In this document: positions 25,927-35,760 of the stretch, one piece after another
Layout of the letters: every line of letters begins with the position of its first letter
Numbering within the stretch: the stretch's first letter is position 1
Origin: JAEUJM01 sp041918615
GTDB lineage: Bacteria; Actinomycetota; Acidimicrobiia; Acidimicrobiales; DATDAH01
Direction: 5' to 3'
Assembly: GCA_041918615.1 (NCBI GenBank)
Contig: JAYRVH010000068.1
Coordinates: 1-64,000, forward strand
Length of the DNA: 64,000 bases
The notes under the pieces: generated by a model
Seen by the model: the letters and a program-made list of their open reading frames with translations, nothing else
Database searches by the model: none
What the model was told of the DNA's origin: nothing
Made by a program: the position numbers and the translations under genes

Positions 25927-26898
25927 TCAGCCGCCCCGGTGGTCGTCCACGTCGGTGATGCCCAGCTCGCCGAGGTGGTCGAGCGCTGACTGGTAGGCCC
26001 GGGCCACGAGCTCGGGCTCGCTCTCGCCGTCGAGCGCCGGGCCGCCCATGTGACCGAGGTCCTCTGTCGTGGGCTCGAACACGAGCACCTGCGTTCCGTC
26101 AGCCTCGATGGCGACGACCTCGCGTTGCAGCACTCGGTGGTACGCGGCCCGGCTGGCCGACCTGGGGTGCCACTGCAGCGCCTCGCGCCTGGCCGACATG
26201 GGCGAGATGACCACCACCCTGTCGAAGCCGAGGCCGGCGGCCAGGTCGGCATTGGTGGACGAGTGCGCCGCGCCGTCGAGGTACTGCTCGCCGTCGATCT
26301 CGACCGGTTCGAAGTAGCCGGGGATGGCCGACGACGCCTCGATCGCGGCGGCCACGTCGGGATGGCCGGGCGTGCCCGGCGCGGGGTCGCGCCCGAACAC
26401 CACCCGCTTGCCGTCGCGCATGCGAACCGCGCACACCCACAGGGGACGTTGGGGCCAGTCGTGGTCGAAGAGCAGCCGGAACTTCTCGCCCAACGGGCTG
26501 ATGGCGACGTTGCCGCGCGGCAACAGGCCCGAGAGCCCCACTCCCACCCGCGCCGGCCACGGCGGTCGCAGCCCCTGCAGCACCAGGTGGGGCGCCTGCG
26601 GTCGTAGGCCGGCGATGCCGCGCGGCGCGGGTTCGTCGAACCGGGTGACGTGGCTGAGGTCGCCCACCAGGGCGTCGCCCTCGGCGGACAGGTCCCCGCC
26701 GGTGAGGCGGGCCCGGTGGTCGGCGACCGACAGCCCGAGCCGCAGGGTGGCCGCGGTGCCGGCGCCGGCCGAGGTGCCGATCATGAGATCGGCCGTCCGC
26801 GCGTCCCAGCCCGTGGCGTCGGCCAGCGCCGCCAGGGTGCCGACGTGGTACGCCCGGCCCACCACGCCGCCGGCGCCGAGGACGAGTGCGGTGGGCAT
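25927..26898 (-). CDS. Patatin-like phospholipase
   Basis: 323 residues. The glycine-rich oxyanion loop is VLGAGGVVGRAYHVGTL. The nucleophile Ser is in MIGTSAGAGTAA, and the dyad Asp in EQYLDGAAHSSTNADLA. This is the patatin Ser-Asp dyad of lipid acyl hydrolases. There is no signal peptide, so it is probably cytoplasmic or membrane-associated. It is convergent with the hydrolase at 25173 and divergent from the HerA-like gene with 35 bases between starts. Confidence 0.88.
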   Translation of the reverse strand: MPTALVLGAGGVVGRAYHVGTLAALADATGWDARTADLMIGTSAGAGTAATLRLGLSVADHRARLTGGDLSAEGDALVGDLSHVTRFDEPAPRGIAGLRPQAPHLVLQGLRPPWPARVGVGLSGLLPRGNVAISPLGEKFRLLFDHDWPQRPLWVCAVRMRDGKRVVFGRDPAPGTPGHPDVAAAIEASSAIPGYFEPVEIDGEQYLDGAAHSSTNADLAAGLGFDRVVVISPMSARREALQWHPRSASRAAYHRVLQREVVAIEADGTQVLVFEPTTEDLGHMGGPALDGESEPELVARAYQSALDHLGELGITDVDDHRGG

Positions 26899-26933
26899 GG
26901 TCCCAGCATCGCACGACGCGCGAAGCTGGCCCC

Positions 26934-28682
<1,749 letters not shown>

Positions 28683-28742
28683 GCGGGGCCGGTCGCTACC
28701 CGCCGGAAGGCCGCGGCACATCGGTAGAGTGATCCACCCCCC

Positions 28743-30863
28743 ATGGGCAGCCATCCCGAACTCGAGGCCGAGCAGGCCTACATCGACCACGCCTACGAGT
28801 GCCTCGAGGCGAGCCGGCGGTCGGCGACGCGCCTCCAGGACACCCTCGAGGTGGGCAAGGGCGGCACCGAGCAGGCCCGGTGGGAGCGCGAGGTCTTCCA
28901 GGGCAACATCCTCAACCGCCTCTCCCAGCTCCAGTTGGGCGACGCCTCGCTCTGCTTCGGGCGCATCGACCGCACCACCGAGGCCGGCGGCGAGTCCTTC
29001 CACGTGGGGCGGCTCGCGGTGGCCGACGAGCACCAGGAGCCGCTCGTGGTGGACTGGCGGGCGCCGGTGGCCGAGCCGTTCTACCGGGCTACCGGGCGCG
29101 AGCCGATGGGCCTGCGCCGGCGACGCCATTTCGCCACCCGTGGTCGCACCCTCCTGTCGATGGAGGACGAGCTCTTCGGCGAATTCGAAGGCGTGGACAG
29201 CAGCGGCGGCACCGGCGGAACGAACGGCACCGGCGGCGCCCCGGCGATCTCGGGCTACGGCAGCCTCATCGCCGCGCTCGAGTCGTCACGGTCCGGACGG
29301 CTGGGCGACATCGTCGCCACGATCCAGGGCGAGCAGGACGAGATCATCCGTGCGCCCCTCCCCGGCGTCCTCGTCGTGCAGGGGGGTCCGGGAACGGGCA
29401 AGACGGTGGTGGCGCTCCACCGCGCCGCCTACCTCCTGTACACCTTCCGCTTCCCGCTCGAGGGCCAGGGCGTCCTCGTCGTCGGCCCCAACCGGTTGTT
29501 CCTCGGCTACATCGAGCAGGTCCTGCCGTCGCTCGGCGAGGCCGGGGTCGAGTTGTCGGTGCTGGCCGACCTGATCCCGGAGACGCCGGTGCGCGGTCGC
29601 GACACGGGCCTGGTCGCCAGGGTGAAGGGCGACCTGCGCATGACCGACGTGCTGCGCCGGGCCGTGGCGGACCGCGAGCGGCCGCTGAGGTCCGGCCTCG
29701 AGGTGGGCTACGGGCTCAGCGTTCTCCGTCTGTCGGTCGAGCAGAGCGAGCGGATCGTGCGCGACGCGCGCCGTCGGTTCCGTACCCACAACGCGGCGCG
29801 GCGGTTCGTCGAGCGCTCGCTCTTCGATGCACTGGCGGCCAGCAGCCGAACGCGGCCCGACCCTTCGGACGTGCGGCGCCAGGTCCGGTCCGACCTGGTC
29901 GTCCGTGAGGCGCTCGAATGGGTCTGGCCCGTGCTCACGCCCGCCCAACTGCTCCACGACCTCTTCGGCGCCAACGCGCTGCTCCGGTCCGCCGGTCGGG
30001 GGCTTCTCGACGACCACGAGGTGCGTGCGCTGCGGCGCGGTCGGTCCGAGAGCGTCGACGACGTGGTCTGGACGAGCGACGACGTCCCGCTGCTCGACGA
30101 GGCCCGTGCCCTGCTCGGCCCGCCCCCCCGACGCCGCAGTCAACGGTCGGGCCCCGACGACGAGGTGCGCACCTACGGCCACATCGTGGTCGACGAGGCC
30201 CAGGACCTGTCGCCGATGCAGCTCCGGGTCCTCTCGCGACGGTCGCTCAACGGCTCGATGACGGTTGTCGGCGACATCGCCCAGGCCACCGGGGCGTGGG
30301 CGCACGACGACTGGGAGAGCGTGCTCGAGCATCTGCCGAGCCGCCGTCCCTCGCGGCGGGCCGAGCTCACCGTCGGCTATCGCATACCGGCCGCCAACAT
30401 GGTGCTGGCGGCCCGGGTGCTGGCCGTCGCCGCCCCGGACCTGTCGGCGCCGTCGTCGGTGCGCGAGGGCGACAGCGATCCCCGCATCGAGGCCTCGGCC
30501 GACCCCGGCCGCCTCGCCGTCGACGTCGCGCGCCTGGCGATCGAAGAGGTCGCCGCGGTGGGGCAGGGCAGCGTGGGCATCGTCTGCCCGGCGTCACACA
30601 CCGTGGCGATCAGCACGGCCCTCGAAGCGGCCGGGGTGGCCTACGGCGCCGCGGACCGTCACGGGCTCGAGCGTCAGGTCACCGTGGTGCCGGTGGGCCT
30701 CGTGAAGGGGCTCGAGCTCGACGCGTCGATCGTCGTCGAACCCGCCGCCATCGTCCGCGAGGAACCGCAGGGCATGCGCTCGCTCTACGTGGCCCTCACC
30801 CGCGCCACCAAGCGGCTCACGGTGGCCCACGCCGAGCCTCTGCCCGCGGTCCTCCTCGACTGA
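28743..30863 (+). CDS. HelD-like UvrD-family helicase / RNA polymerase recycling factor
   Basis: 706 residues. An N-terminal helical arm (about 1-75) and the block LVVDWRAPVAEPFYRAT identify the HelD-type subgroup. Walker A is GGPGTGKTVVALHRAAYLLY (about 215), Walker B is IVVDEAQDLSPMQL (about 483), and the C-terminal motif is RSLYVALTRATKRLTVAH. In Bacillus and Mycobacterium such proteins remove stalled RNA polymerase from DNA; I infer the same here. It is not in an obvious operon: 60 bases separate it from the HerA-like gene upstream. Confidence 0.87.
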   Translation: MGSHPELEAEQAYIDHAYECLEASRRSATRLQDTLEVGKGGTEQARWEREVFQGNILNRLSQLQLGDASLCFGRIDRTTEAGGESFHVGRLAVADEHQEPLVVDWRAPVAEPFYRATGREPMGLRRRRHFATRGRTLLSMEDELFGEFEGVDSSGGTGGTNGTGGAPAISGYGSLIAALESSRSGRLGDIVATIQGEQDEIIRAPLPGVLVVQGGPGTGKTVVALHRAAYLLYTFRFPLEGQGVLVVGPNRLFLGYIEQVLPSLGEAGVELSVLADLIPETPVRGRDTGLVARVKGDLRMTDVLRRAVADRERPLRSGLEVGYGLSVLRLSVEQSERIVRDARRRFRTHNAARRFVERSLFDALAASSRTRPDPSDVRRQVRSDLVVREALEWVWPVLTPAQLLHDLFGANALLRSAGRGLLDDHEVRALRRGRSESVDDVVWTSDDVPLLDEARALLGPPPRRRSQRSGPDDEVRTYGHIVVDEAQDLSPMQLRVLSRRSLNGSMTVVGDIAQATGAWAHDDWESVLEHLPSRRPSRRAELTVGYRIPAANMVLAARVLAVAAPDLSAPSSVREGDSDPRIEASADPGRLAVDVARLAIEEVAAVGQGSVGIVCPASHTVAISTALEAAGVAYGAADRHGLERQVTVVPVGLVKGLELDASIVVEPAAIVREEPQGMRSLYVALTRATKRLTVAHAEPLPAVLLD

Positions 30864-30868
30864 GCGCG

Positions 30869-30947
30869 TTCAGGCTGCGGAGTGGAGCGCAGCAGCGGGC
30901 ACCTGCCGACCGGGACGGCGAAGCCGCTCCGACGGAGGAGGAGCCAC
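30869..30947. repeat. Dispersed GC-rich repeat, copy 2
   Basis: This intergenic sequence begins TTCAGGCTGCGGAG and contains a GGCGAAGCCGCTCCGACG block close to copy 1 (1607-1678). Its first half matches the reverse complement of 53391-53430. It fills the whole gap between two convergent genes, so it may also act in termination. Confidence 0.5.
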
Positions 30948-30950
30948 TGT

Positions 30951-31844
30951 CTACGCCTCGGCGGCGAGGGCGGCAGCGGCGAATGACTCGGGGTCGTCCG
31001 CCTCGGCCCGGCCGGTCGGCTCGGCTGCCCCGGGACGGTCGGGGCGCAGGAACAGGTAGGTGACCGGCACGATGTAGAGCACCCAGACGAGCACCTGCTC
31101 GAACGAGGGGCGGGGGTCCCATCCGAAGAGGCCCGCGAGGAAGCGGCCGACCTGGGTGTCGACCGTGAGCCAGGCGACCCCGGTGAGGTTGTAGACCGCG
31201 CCGTTCAGGGTGTCGAGGGCACTGGTCTGGGTGGCCTGGAGGAACATCACCGTCTTGGCGAGCAGGCCCGCGGCAAAGACGATGACGATCATGCCGGTGA
31301 TGTTGAAGAACAGCTTCATGGGCAGCACCTTGCTGCCCGAGTACACCAGGTAGCCGAGCGCGCAGGCGATGGCGAGGCCGATCAGACCGCCGACGAAGAC
31401 GTCCCATCCCGTGCTCGAGGTGGCAGCGGCGATGAGGAACAAGGCGGTCTCGATGCCTTCTCGCAACACGGCGAAGAAGGCCACGAGCAACACGGCGGTC
31501 TTGACGTTGTCGGACTCGATGGCGGCGTCGACCCGTTGCTCGAGCTCGCCCTTGATGGCCCGGCTCTGGCGACGCATCCAGAACACCATCCAGGTGAGCA
31601 CGATCGCAGCGCTCAGGGAGATGGCGGCGAAGGCCCGCAGCTTGGTGTCGCCTTCGAACGACCCCACCGTGAGGTGGAGGACCACGCCGAATGCCGTGGC
31701 CAATGCCGCGGCGAGGGCGACGCCAATCCAGACGGGGCGGTCGAGATCGGTGCGTCCGATCTTGCGCAGGTAGCCGAAGACGATGCCGACGATCAGCGAC
31801 GCCTCGAACCCCTCGCGGATCAGCACGAGCATGGACTCACCCAT
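30951..31844 (-). CDS. efeU: FTR1-family high-affinity iron permease (EfeU-like)
   Basis: 297 residues with seven predicted membrane helices. Both iron-coordinating R-E-x-x-E motifs are present: IREGFEASL in helix 1 and VLREGIETALF in helix 4. It imports iron across the plasma membrane. In EfeUOB and Ftr systems it works with partner proteins that bind or oxidise iron. No EfeO or EfeB gene follows, but two cupredoxin genes lie nearby. A DtxR-type box sits 2 bases upstream of the ATG at 31844. The in-frame ATG at 31832 (MLVLIREGFE) better matches the usual family N-terminus and is a good alternative start. Confidence 0.93.
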   Translation of the reverse strand: MGESMLVLIREGFEASLIVGIVFGYLRKIGRTDLDRPVWIGVALAAALATAFGVVLHLTVGSFEGDTKLRAFAAISLSAAIVLTWMVFWMRRQSRAIKGELEQRVDAAIESDNVKTAVLLVAFFAVLREGIETALFLIAAATSSTGWDVFVGGLIGLAIACALGYLVYSGSKVLPMKLFFNITGMIVIVFAAGLLAKTVMFLQATQTSALDTLNGAVYNLTGVAWLTVDTQVGRFLAGLFGWDPRPSFEQVLVWVLYIVPVTYLFLRPDRPGAAEPTGRAEADDPESFAAAALAAEA

Positions 31845-31846
31845 AG

Positions 31847-31860
31847 TTAGGGTAGCCTAA
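31847..31860. promoter_or_regulatory. DtxR/IdeR-type iron box A
   Basis: TTAGGGTAGCCTAA differs by one base from the first 14 bases of the DtxR consensus (TTAGGTTAGCCTAA...). It lies between the divergent FTR1 and COG1232 genes, directly before the FTR1 start. Confidence 0.82.
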
Positions 31861-31958
31861 CGCCACTCGGGGACATCGGCCAACACAGCCTCTACGGTCT
31901 GGGCATGGACAAGCAGGCTGCGCCGCGGAGCCGAGCCACCCGTGGCGGGGCACGGTAG

Positions 31959-33353
31959 GTGGCCGGCACTCGCTCTGCCGACGTGGCCGTCATCGGCGCC
32001 GGGCCCGCCGGACTGGTCGCGGCCCTGCGGTTGGCGCAGGCCGGGCGACGGGTCTTGGTGCTCGAGCAGGCCGATCGGGTCGGGGGCATGGCGGGCAGCT
32101 TCGAGGTGGGCGGGTTGCGGGTCGACTTCGGCAGCCATCGCCTCCATCCTGCGGTCGATGCCGAGCACCTCGCCCTGCTCCGGGACCTGCTGGGCGACCA
32201 ACTGCAGACCAGGCCCCGCCTCGGCCGCATCCGGCTGGCCGGCCGGTGGTTGGCCTTCCCTCTGCGGTCGATGGACCTCGTGCGGCGGCTACCGCCCGCC
32301 TTCGCCCTGGGAGCGGCACGGGACGCGGCCCTGTCGCCATTCCGTCGGCCACGCGACGACACGTTCGCCGAGGTCGTCCGGGCCGGTCTCGGGCCGACGG
32401 TGGCATCGACCTTCTACGACCCCTACGTCGAGAAGCTGTGGGGGGTGCCGACCGACCAGCTCTCGGGCGAGTTGGCTCGCCGCCGCGTGAGCGCTTCGTC
32501 GGCCCGTGACGTGCTCGCTCGGCTTTGGCCCCGCCGCCGCTCCCGTCAGCGGTCGTTCCTCTATCCCGCCACCGGCTTCGGGGCGATCAGTGAGCGTCTC
32601 GCCGAGGCGGCGGTGGCCGCCGGTGGCGAGGTCCGTCTGAACGACGGCGTCGCCGCGGTGGCCGTCCGGCCGCAGGGGGCGACCGTGACCACCACGAGCG
32701 GTCTCGAGATCGATGTGGCCCGCGTGTGGTCCACCGCGCCGCTGGCCGTGCTCGCGGGCCTCGTCACCCCGCCCCCGCCCGCGCAGGTCATCGAGTCGGC
32801 TCGGCGCCTTCGTCATCGGGGCCTGGTGCTCGTGTACCTGGTGGTCGACCGGCCCCGGTGGACCGGGTTCGACGCCCACTACTTCCCCGAAGCCGACGTG
32901 GCGCTCGCGCGCCTGTCGGAGCCCAAGAACTACCGCGAAGGTCCTGATCCCGAGGACCGCACGGTGCTCTGCGCCGAGGTGCCGGCGACGGTGGGCGACG
33001 CCATGTGGCGGACGGGGCCCGAGGCGCTCGGCGAGATGGTCCGCGACGTGCTCGTCCGGTTGGGCCTTCCCGACCCCGAACCGTCGGCGGTCGAGGTGCG
33101 GCGCCTTCCCCGGGTCTATCCCGTCTACCGGCCGGGCTTCGAGCGCGATCTCGCCGGCCTCGAGACGTGGGCGGCCGGCCAGGAACGTCTGCTGACCTTC
33201 GGGCGCCAGGGGCTCTTCGTCCCTGACAACACCCACCACGCCCTGGCGATGGGCACGGCCGCCGCCGATGCGCTGCGCCCGGATGGTTCGTTCGACGACC
33301 CCGCGTGGCGCCGCGCCCGGGACGGTTTCCGGGCGCACGTGGTGGAGGATTAG
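31959..33353 (+). CDS. COG1232 FAD-dependent oxidoreductase (protoporphyrinogen oxidase/UGM-like)
   Basis: 464 residues. The FAD motif is VAVIGAGPAGLVAALRLAQA. VDFGSHRLHP and YDPYVEKLWGVPTDQLSG are typical of the COG1232 branch found beside glycan genes and related to UDP-galactopyranose mutase, rather than true heme-pathway oxidases. The C-terminus has the FAD-closing block LTFGRQGLFVPDNTHHALAM. The substrate is unknown. The GTG start directly follows a TAG that ends a 17-codon ORF in the same frame (31905-31958). The gene is divergent from FTR1 and shares the intergenic region that holds iron box A. Confidence 0.8.
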   Translation: MAGTRSADVAVIGAGPAGLVAALRLAQAGRRVLVLEQADRVGGMAGSFEVGGLRVDFGSHRLHPAVDAEHLALLRDLLGDQLQTRPRLGRIRLAGRWLAFPLRSMDLVRRLPPAFALGAARDAALSPFRRPRDDTFAEVVRAGLGPTVASTFYDPYVEKLWGVPTDQLSGELARRRVSASSARDVLARLWPRRRSRQRSFLYPATGFGAISERLAEAAVAAGGEVRLNDGVAAVAVRPQGATVTTTSGLEIDVARVWSTAPLAVLAGLVTPPPPAQVIESARRLRHRGLVLVYLVVDRPRWTGFDAHYFPEADVALARLSEPKNYREGPDPEDRTVLCAEVPATVGDAMWRTGPEALGEMVRDVLVRLGLPDPEPSAVEVRRLPRVYPVYRPGFERDLAGLETWAAGQERLLTFGRQGLFVPDNTHHALAMGTAAADALRPDGSFDDPAWRRARDGFRAHVVED

Positions 33354-33382
33354 CCCTCCGCGGTGGATGAGCGGCTAGCCTG

Positions 33383-33396
33383 TAAGGCATGCCTAA
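33383..33396. promoter_or_regulatory. DtxR/IdeR-type iron box B
   Basis: TAAGGCATGCCTAA, a palindrome with one mismatch at the second position. It covers the first possible ATG (33389) of the cupredoxin gene and lies seven bases before the in-frame TTG at 33404. Confidence 0.72.
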
Positions 33397-33937
33397 CAGC
33401 TCGTTGTCCGGAGCCCTCGTGCGTCGTCCCCGCTTCATCGCCGCCGTCCTCTTGGCCCTCCTCGTGGCCGGTGGCCTCGCGGCCTGCACCGACGACGGTG
33501 CCGGCACTCGTTCGGGGTCCGCCAGCGGTTCAGGATCGGGCACCGCGTCAGAGACCGCCGATGCCGAATGCGTCACCGTGGGTGACCCCGATGCCGCCGA
33601 AACCACCGTCGCCGTCCGGCTCGACGAGTACGTGGTCGAGCCCGCGGTCGACACCGCCGACGCGGGCACGGTGGCCTTCGCTGCCGAGAACGACGGCGAC
33701 GAGATCCATGAGGTCGTGGTGGTCGAGTCCGACAGCATCGAGGCGCTTCCCGAGGTCGATGGCGCGGTCGACGAGGAGCAGCTCCCCGACGGTGCGCTGA
33801 TCGGCGAGATCGAGGGATTCCCAGCGGGCGAGTCCTGTGCCGGGGCCTTCGACCTGGTGGCGGGCGACTACGTGTTGTTCTGCAACATCGAGGACCACTT
33901 CGGCCAAGGCATGGCGTCCACCTTCACGGTGAACTGA
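33389..33937 (+). CDS. Type-1 copper (cupredoxin) lipoprotein
   Basis: Up to 182 residues. The lipoprotein signal has a lipobox (LLVAGGLAAC), then a Ser/Gly linker, then a cupredoxin fold. A full set of likely copper ligands is visible: His in DEIHEVVVV, Cys in VLFCNIEDH, the following His, and Met in FGQGM. The spacing is C-x4-H-x4-M. It is predicted to sit outside the membrane as an electron carrier or iron-oxidising partner. Box B overlaps the ATG used here, so the real start may be TTG 33404 or GTG 33419; the latter gives a compact signal peptide. It follows the COG1232 gene by 35 bases. Confidence 0.85.
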   Translation: MPNSSLSGALVRRPRFIAAVLLALLVAGGLAACTDDGAGTRSGSASGSGSGTASETADAECVTVGDPDAAETTVAVRLDEYVVEPAVDTADAGTVAFAAENDGDEIHEVVVVESDSIEALPEVDGAVDEEQLPDGALIGEIEGFPAGESCAGAFDLVAGDYVLFCNIEDHFGQGMASTFTVN

Positions 33938-33951
33938 GCGGGCCGGCGCTG

Positions 33952-35703
33952 TCAGGCGGCGGGTGAGCCGACCCGTACGCCACGGGCGTTCAGCTGGGCG
34001 TAGACGGCGGGAACCACGTTGCGGAGGTAGGGGCCGAGCCTCACGAACGACCGGCCCTCGGTGCGGAACCGGTAGCTGATCGGCACCTCGGCGTACCGGA
34101 AGCCCTTGGCCAGCAGGTCGAGGGTGAGCACCTGGGCGTAGTTGAAGTCGTGGATCACCTCGGCGGCCGCGGCGGCCTCGCCCGACAGGGCCCGAAAGCC
34201 GCTCTGGCCGTCGGTGACCCGGCGACGCGTGACGAAGGCGACGCCACGGGTGAGCACGCGGTTGCCGAGGCTCCGGTGGGCCCGCATGCGTCTCGGACCG
34301 CCGGCGAAGCGCGAGCCCACCACATAGTCGGCCTCGCCTCCGAGGATGGGCGCGACGAGCCGCCCGAGCTCGGTCGGGTCGTACTCCTCGTCGGCGTCGC
34401 AGAACGCGACGGCCACCGCTCGGCGACGGGTGGCCTCTTCGAAACCACGGCGCACGGCCGCGCCCAGCCCCCGGTGCCGCCCGAGCGAGACCACCGATGC
34501 ACCCGCCTCGACCGCCCGGGAGACGGTGGCGTCGAGCGAGCCGTCGTCGATCACGAGGCACAGCACCGGGTGGCCGCCCACCTCCGCGGGGGTGCGCCGA
34601 ATCACGCTGGCGACGGTGCGTTCCTCGTCGCGGGCAGGCAGGAACAGGACGATCGGGCGAACACCGGCGTCGACGTCGACCCGCGCCCCAGCGCGGGCGG
34701 GCGGTGAAGCGGTGGTCGGCGCGGCGGGGAGTGATGCGGGGAGGCGGAACCGGCCGAGCAGTCCGGGGCTGGGGGAGAAGACAGCGACGGCGCCGACCAC
34801 CAGCGAGTAGGCCGTGGTGAGCGCGTGGACCGTGAGGGCGGCGGCGAGGCCGGCGGCGCCGTCGTAGCCGAGGGCGACGTAGGCCGCGACCGCGGCGGCC
34901 TCGTAGGTGCCGAAGCCACTCGGTGCAATGGCGGCAATCTGCGCACCTACCGCGACCGCGGTGACGACCACGGCCTGGGCGTAGCTGAGGTGGAGGCCGG
35001 CCCAGTGCGACGCCTGCCAGGTGAGCACGCTCTCGGCCAGCCAGGCCGCCACGGTCAGGAGGGCGACCGAGGGCCCGGGGAGTCGGATGGGGGAGCGGCC
35101 GTTGCGGGCGGCCGACCTGAGCCAGACGAGCCCGACGGCGCCCAGGAGGCCGACCGTCGCGAGGACAGCCCATGCCCAGGCGCCGAGCAGGTCGGCCACG
35201 ACGGCGGGGCCCACGAGCCATCCGAGCATGACGATCGCCACGATGTCGGCGGCGCGCAGGGCGACCGTGGACGAGGTGGCGGCATCGAGCGGGATGCGGG
35301 CGCGCCGCACCACGCTCACGATGCGCAGCGGCTCGCCGAGGCGCAGCGGCAGCACGTGGTTGGCACCGAAGGCCAGGTGGATGCCGGCCAGCGCCTGGCC
35401 GAAGCCGAGGTCGGGGAGCACCCGGTGCCAGGCCGCCGCCCGGAACAGGAAGGCCGATGCGAAGACGGCCACGGCAAGGGCCACCGTGAGCGGACGATCA
35501 GCCATCGCGTGCGCGCTCGTGCGGAGGGCGGCGGTGTCGACGGTGCGGGTGACGACGATGGCGGCGAACGAGAAGACGCCCGCGCCGAGGGCGAGCGACA
35601 GCCCCGAGGGTGGGCGCGGGTGCCCGTGGCGGCGCGGTTCCACCGGCGCAGCGGCGGGGGTGGGGGCGGAGGTGGGGCCGGCGATGCCGGAGGGGTCGTC
35701 CAT
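33952..35703 (-). CDS. Flippase-like (LPG synthase TM) / GT2 glycosyltransferase fusion
   Basis: 583 residues. About residues 35-320 form a multi-helix region of the UPF0104/LPG-synthase membrane family (GANHVLPLRLGEPLRI, AIAPSGFGTYEAAAVA). After a Pro/Ala linker, residues 340-575 form a family-2 glycosyltransferase of the DPM type (VLFLPARDEERTVASVI, LVIDDGSLDATV, FCDADEEYDP, VTDGQSGFRAL). The fusion suggests synthesis of a polyprenyl- or lipid-linked sugar at the membrane. ATG 35703 is used because the earlier in-frame ATG (35718) lies inside iron box C. The gene is divergent from the GT-C-like gene at 35761. Confidence 0.87.
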   Translation of the reverse strand: MDDPSGIAGPTSAPTPAAAPVEPRRHGHPRPPSGLSLALGAGVFSFAAIVVTRTVDTAALRTSAHAMADRPLTVALAVAVFASAFLFRAAAWHRVLPDLGFGQALAGIHLAFGANHVLPLRLGEPLRIVSVVRRARIPLDAATSSTVALRAADIVAIVMLGWLVGPAVVADLLGAWAWAVLATVGLLGAVGLVWLRSAARNGRSPIRLPGPSVALLTVAAWLAESVLTWQASHWAGLHLSYAQAVVVTAVAVGAQIAAIAPSGFGTYEAAAVAAYVALGYDGAAGLAAALTVHALTTAYSLVVGAVAVFSPSPGLLGRFRLPASLPAAPTTASPPARAGARVDVDAGVRPIVLFLPARDEERTVASVIRRTPAEVGGHPVLCLVIDDGSLDATVSRAVEAGASVVSLGRHRGLGAAVRRGFEEATRRRAVAVAFCDADEEYDPTELGRLVAPILGGEADYVVGSRFAGGPRRMRAHRSLGNRVLTRGVAFVTRRRVTDGQSGFRALSGEAAAAAEVIHDFNYAQVLTLDLLAKGFRYAEVPISYRFRTEGRSFVRLGPYLRNVVPAVYAQLNARGVRVGSPAA

Positions 35704-35710
35704 ACCGAAG

Positions 35711-35724
35711 TTAGGCATACCTTA
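35711..35724. promoter_or_regulatory. DtxR/IdeR-type iron box C
   Basis: TTAGGCATACCTTA lies between the divergent GT2-fusion and GT-C-like genes. It sits seven bases upstream of the ATG at 35703, the same distance as box B to its TTG. Confidence 0.72.
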
Positions 35725-35760
35725 CACGGGCCGTCGGCTCGGGCGGTAGTGTCCCCGGGC

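Noticed and set aside
34825..35748. Upstream extension of the GT-C-like reading frame
   Set aside because: It lies opposite the GT2 fusion gene and has shadow composition; a promoter-like TAGTGT precedes GTG 35761.
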